DNA of 44,869 bases from Candidatus Alistipes faecavium (GTDB lineage Bacteria > Bacteroidota > Bacteroidia > Bacteroidales > Rikenellaceae), in contig DWYP01000002.1 in NCBI GenBank assembly GCA_019118605.1, positions 1 to 44,869 on the forward strand. The letters are read 5' to 3'. The notes beneath the pieces are model-generated. The model made no database searches. It was given only the letters and a program-made list of their open reading frames with translations, and was not told where the DNA came from. Positions 41,167 to 44,869 of this stretch are shown in pieces; positions within the stretch are counted from its first letter, which is position 1, and each line of letters starts with the position of its first letter. The position numbers were made by a program, and so were the translations under genes.

Positions 41167-42057
41167 ATGCAGAACTCCCCCTCATACCGCTACCATCTCG
41201 CGGCGTTATTCACCGTCGCCGTGTGGGGTGCCACCTTCGTATCCACGAAAGTCCTCATCGCCCACGCGCTCACGCCCGCCGAGATATTCCTCATACGCTT
41301 CGCCCTCGCCTACCTCTGCATCCTCCCCTTCGCACGCGGAAGGATCTTCGCCGCAACCCTGCGCGACGAACTCCTCCTCGCGGCCGCGGGCATCAGCGGC
41401 GGTTCGATCTACTTCCTGACCGAAAACATCGCACTCGAATACGCCCCGGCGTCGAACGTCTCGCTCATCGTCTGCACTGCGCCCGTGTGGACCGCCCTCG
41501 TCCTCAGCATCCTCGACCCCGGGGAGCGGATGTCGCGCCGCCAGATCCTCGGTTCGGCGCTCGCCTTCGCAGGGATGGTCCTCGTGGTCCTCAACGGACA
41601 CTTCGTGCTCCGCCTCTCGCCCCGCGGCGACCTGCTCGCACTCGGCGCCGCATGGCTCTGGATGCTCTATTCGCTCTTCGTCAAACAGCTCGGAGGACGA
41701 TATCCTGCCCTGTTCATCACCCGCAAGGTCTTCTTCTACGGGCTGGTCACCATCCTCCCCTGGTTCGCATTCCGGCCCTTCGCCGTGACATGGGAGATCC
41801 TCGCGCAGCCCGCCGTTTGGGGGAACCTCCTCTTCCTCGGGGTCGTGGCCTCGATGCTCTGCTACCTGCTCTGGAACGCCGCCATGCGTCGGCTCGGCGC
41901 CGTGCGCACGACAAACTACATCTACATCAACCCCCTGGTGACGATCATCACCGCCGCGACGTTCATCAACGAGCGCATCACCCCCGTGGCGCTCCTCGGA
42001 GCCGCCATGATCCTCTATGGCATGTGGCGCGCCGAACGCCCCGCGGGCAAAAGGTGA
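41167..42057 (+). CDS. EamA (DMT superfamily) transporter
   Basis: Inner-membrane metabolite or drug exporter of 296 residues with ten predicted membrane segments in two EamA repeats (about 5-140 and 150-290). Typical features are FTVAVWGATFVSTK in the first helix, the ALEYAPASNVSLI segment closing repeat one, and AAMRRLGAVRTTNYIYINPLVTIITA in repeat two. The ATG at 41167 is chosen: it follows the -7 element at the leaderless distance and starts directly before helix one; an ATG at 41065 lies upstream of that promoter. Substrate unknown. Single-gene unit divergent from secDF. Confidence 0.9.
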   Translation: MQNSPSYRYHLAALFTVAVWGATFVSTKVLIAHALTPAEIFLIRFALAYLCILPFARGRIFAATLRDELLLAAAGISGGSIYFLTENIALEYAPASNVSLIVCTAPVWTALVLSILDPGERMSRRQILGSALAFAGMVLVVLNGHFVLRLSPRGDLLALGAAWLWMLYSLFVKQLGGRYPALFITRKVFFYGLVTILPWFAFRPFAVTWEILAQPAVWGNLLFLGVVASMLCYLLWNAAMRRLGAVRTTNYIYINPLVTIITAATFINERITPVALLGAAMILYGMWRAERPAGKR

Positions 42058-42097
42058 TTCCCGGCGCCGGAAAGTGCCGAAATCCGGATTTTTTTCG

Positions 42098-42105
42098 TAT
42101 CTTGG
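42098..42105 (+). promoter_or_regulatory. Possible -7 element of the fucosidase gene
   Basis: TATCTTGG, one mismatch from TAnnTTTG, lies 28 bases before the ATG at 42133. No -33 seen. Confidence 0.35.
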
Positions 42106-42132
42106 GGAAACGAACCCAAACGCGGAAAAATC

Positions 42133-43440
42133 ATGAAAAAATTCCTCCTCGGCTGCTGCGCGGCGCTGCTCGCCTCAGCCTCCGCCGCACAATCCGGCTA
42201 CACCCCCGCCCCGGAAAACATCGCCGCACGGCAGCGGTTCTCCGACAACCGTTTCGGAATATTCCTCCACTGGGGCCTCTACGCCATGCTCGGGCAGGGT
42301 GAATGGGTGATGAACAACCTCTCCATCGACCGCAACGAATACGCGAACCTCGCGGGAGGTTTCTATCCGTCGCGCTTCGACGCGAAGCAGTGGGTCACGG
42401 CGTTCCGTGAGGCCGGGGCCCGCTACGTCTGCTTCACGGCCCGCCACCACGACGGTTTCTCGATGTTCCGCACCGCACAGTCGCCCTACAACGTCGTCGA
42501 TGCAACGCCCTTCGGACGCGACGTCGCGAAGGAACTTGCCGAAGAGTGCCACCGACAGGGGCTGGCCATTCATTTCTACTATTCGCTCATCGACTGGTGG
42601 CGGGAGGACGCCCCGCGCGGCGGCACGGGACGCGGCACGGGGCGCGACCCCGAAAAGGAGGATGTCGGGGCCTATTTCGAATTCATGAAAGCGCAGCTCA
42701 CGGAGCTCCTCACCCAATACGGGCCCGTGGGAGCGATCTGGTTCGACGGCGTGTGGGACCAGAGCGGGAATCCCGCGTTCGACTGGCGCCTCGGGGAGCT
42801 CTATGCCCTGATTCACAGACTTCAGCCCGCGTGCCTGGTCATCAACAACCACCACCTCGCACCCTTCGAGGGCGAGGACGCCCAGACTTTCGAGCGCGAC
42901 CTCCCGGGGGAGAACACCGCAGGATATTCCGCCGGGCAGGAGGTCAGCAGCCTGCCCCTCGAGACCTGTCAGACGATGAGCGATTCGTGGGGGTACAGCA
43001 TCACCGACCGTCGCTACAAGTCGGCCGACGTGCTGATCCGCTACCTCGCGGGGGCTGCGGGACGCGGCGGAAACCTGCTGCTCAACATCGGTCCGCAACC
43101 CGACGGGGCGCTGCCCGAAGCGGCCCTCGAAAGGCTCGCGGAGATGGGGCGCTGGCTCCGCATGAACGGCGAGACGATCTACGCCACGCAGGCCGGCCCC
43201 GTCACGCCCCGGACGTGGGGCGTGACGACGCGGCGCGGCGACCGCGTCTACGTGCACGTCCTCGACTGGCCCGACAAGGAGCTCTTCGTGCCGCTGAAGG
43301 GGTTGCGCGTACGCGCCGCGGCAGCCTACGCCGACGGCCGGAAGATCGAGTTCCGCCAGGACGACGAAGGGGTAATGCTCCGCATCGGAGAGCGTCCCGA
43401 AGGGCCCGATCAGATCATCGTCCTCACGGTGAAAGAGTAG
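42133..43440 (+). CDS. Alpha-L-fucosidase (GH29)
   Basis: Secreted retaining fucosidase removing terminal L-fucose from host or plant glycans. The signal peptide (1-19, ending ASA-AQ) has two cysteines in its hydrophobic core but no clean lipobox, so a periplasmic form is expected. The 435 residues contain the GH29 barrel motifs RFGIFLHWGLYA (about 39-50), CFTARHHDGFSMF, and the nucleophile D205 in AIWFDGVWD, followed by SDSWGYS, GNLLLNIGPQPDG and a short beta C-terminal domain. The general acid is not assignable by eye. Typical of gut Bacteroidota; no linked SusCD or regulator is in the window. Confidence 0.92.
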   Translation: MKKFLLGCCAALLASASAAQSGYTPAPENIAARQRFSDNRFGIFLHWGLYAMLGQGEWVMNNLSIDRNEYANLAGGFYPSRFDAKQWVTAFREAGARYVCFTARHHDGFSMFRTAQSPYNVVDATPFGRDVAKELAEECHRQGLAIHFYYSLIDWWREDAPRGGTGRGTGRDPEKEDVGAYFEFMKAQLTELLTQYGPVGAIWFDGVWDQSGNPAFDWRLGELYALIHRLQPACLVINNHHLAPFEGEDAQTFERDLPGENTAGYSAGQEVSSLPLETCQTMSDSWGYSITDRRYKSADVLIRYLAGAAGRGGNLLLNIGPQPDGALPEAALERLAEMGRWLRMNGETIYATQAGPVTPRTWGVTTRRGDRVYVHVLDWPDKELFVPLKGLRVRAAAAYADGRKIEFRQDDEGVMLRIGERPEGPDQIIVLTVKE

Positions 43441-43468
43441 CGCAGGATGAAGGTGTAGCGCGCAGGGA

Positions 43469-43789
43469 TCAGTGCACCAGTTTCAGGCCGACGATGCCGA
43501 TCAGCACAAGCAGCAGGAAGAACATCCTCCAGAAGGTCACGGCGTCGTGGAAAAGGAGAATCCCGAGGAGGACCGTGCCGATGCCGCCGATTCCCGTCCA
43601 GACCAGGTAGGCCGTACCCATCGGGATGCTTTTCTGCGCCCAGTAGAGCAGCAGTCCGCTCACGCCCATTGATATCACGGACAGGGTCAGGTACAGGAAG
43701 TGATGCCGCGGGCAGAGTGCGGCCAGCTTGAAACCCAGGGGCCATCCCATCTCGAACAGCCCGGCAAGAAACAGATAGATCCACGCCAT
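43469..43789 (-). CDS. SMR family exporter, Gdx/SugE-like guanidinium type
   Basis: A 106-residue four-helix small multidrug resistance protein that works as a dual-topology dimer. The helix-one pattern AGLFEMGWPLGFKLA contains the essential Glu14, and helix three reads PMGTAYLVWTGIGGIGTV, the SugE/Gdx type rather than EmrE type, which suggests guanidinium export (family knowledge; not proven here). It is alone, with a perfect -7 element about 30 bases upstream and no room for a guanidine riboswitch. The fucosidase converges from the left, with only 28 bases between the stops. Confidence 0.85.
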   Translation of the reverse strand: MAWIYLFLAGLFEMGWPLGFKLAALCPRHHFLYLTLSVISMGVSGLLLYWAQKSIPMGTAYLVWTGIGGIGTVLLGILLFHDAVTFWRMFFLLLVLIGIVGLKLVH

Positions 43790-43817
43790 CGTACGGCAAC
43801 GTTTTTAGATTCCGGCG

Positions 43818-43825
43818 CAAAAATA
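43818..43825 (-). promoter_or_regulatory. -7 element of the SMR exporter gene
   Basis: Minus-strand TATTTTTG matches TAnnTTTG and ends 28 bases before the ATG at 43789, for a leader of roughly 20 bases. No -33 at standard spacing. Confidence 0.6.
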
Positions 43826-43869
43826 CGAAATTCCCGCCGTCCGCGCCCCCTTCCGGCCGTCCGGACCGC

Positions 43870-43902
43870 AAAAAAAGCGCGCAGCCCTTTCGGGTTGCGC
43901 GC
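43870..43902 (-). terminator. Terminator of dnaK
   Basis: Stem GCGCGCAGCCC (43877-43887) / GGGTTGCGCGC (43892-43902), one mismatch, 4-base loop (GAAA on the minus strand), followed on the minus strand by T7. It lies 43 bases past the dnaK stop. Confidence 0.85.
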
Positions 43903-43945
43903 TCTTCGCGTTATGGGGCCGGTTCCGCGGCGGGAACCGCACCGG

Positions 43946-44869
<924 letters not shown>

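Noticed and set aside
43790..43870. Guanidine riboswitch before the SMR gene
   Set aside because: The promoter -7 element at 43818-43825 leaves a leader of about 20 bases and no conserved riboswitch motif is visible.

Overview
The window is one contiguous stretch of a GC-rich Bacteroidota chromosome, most likely Bacteroidales and, by gene families and base composition, closest in style to Alistipes/Rikenellaceae (an inference; no 16S is present). Supporting signs are the fused SecDF, DUF4831, TIGR02757 and YbbR-like families, many secreted proteins starting MKK with short signal peptides, scarce Shine-Dalgarno sequences, and the Bacteroidota -7 promoter element TAnnTTTG upstream of at least thirteen genes or operons. 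I see no phage, insertion sequence, integrase, CRISPR array, tRNA or rRNA. Gene content is almost entirely core housekeeping.

Layout. 1-161 holds an SRP RNA gene with its own promoter and terminator, followed by a MATE exporter (245-1573) and a tandem-repeat intergenic stretch. 1922-5852 (minus) is gyrA followed by a TPR protein. 6233-10012 (minus) is ftsK followed by a LolA-like protein, separated by a second repeat array. 10099-17181 (minus) is a compact plsC-parE-parC-aroK-murI cluster whose leader contains a third repeat array. 17636-20011 is an outer-membrane beta-barrel receptor-like protein, convergent with LemA plus its TPM-domain partner (20172-21776, minus), then a second outer-membrane protein, a cytoplasmic GH13 enzyme and a sugar nucleotidyltransferase (minus). 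From a divergent promoter region at 25171-25227 a plus-strand operon runs to 32046: a catalytically dead M23-like protein, dxr, rseP, a sugar O-acetyltransferase, a LUD protein, a lipoprotein and radA. 32223-37759 (minus) holds an AlkD-like protein, DUF4831, and a tightly overlapping operon ybbR-like/coaE/folP/lolD/TIGR02757/trmN6. The right end has secDF (minus), an EamA transporter and a GH29 fucosidase (plus), an SMR/Gdx exporter (minus), and the 3' part of dnaK (minus, cut by the window edge).

Together the genes cover DNA topology and segregation (gyrA, parC, parE, ftsK), envelope biogenesis (SRP RNA, secDF, LolA-like, lolD, plsC, murI, rseP), isoprenoid, folate, CoA and shikimate steps, RNA/DNA maintenance (trmN6, radA, AlkD-like), and glycan use (GH29, GH13).

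The most noteworthy observations are: (1) GyrA carries Leu at the position of the classical quinolone-resistance serine, encoded by a TTG one transition from TCG; (2) degenerate, locus-private tandem repeat arrays sit in several intergenic or leader regions, one of them open in frame with plsC; (3) a LytM/M23-like protein has lost all zinc ligands; (4) the -7 elements of two transporters lie so close to the ATG that transcripts should be leaderless or nearly so; (5) a 52-bp perfect palindrome lies between radA and its convergent neighbour. I did not find a convincing new multi-gene system.
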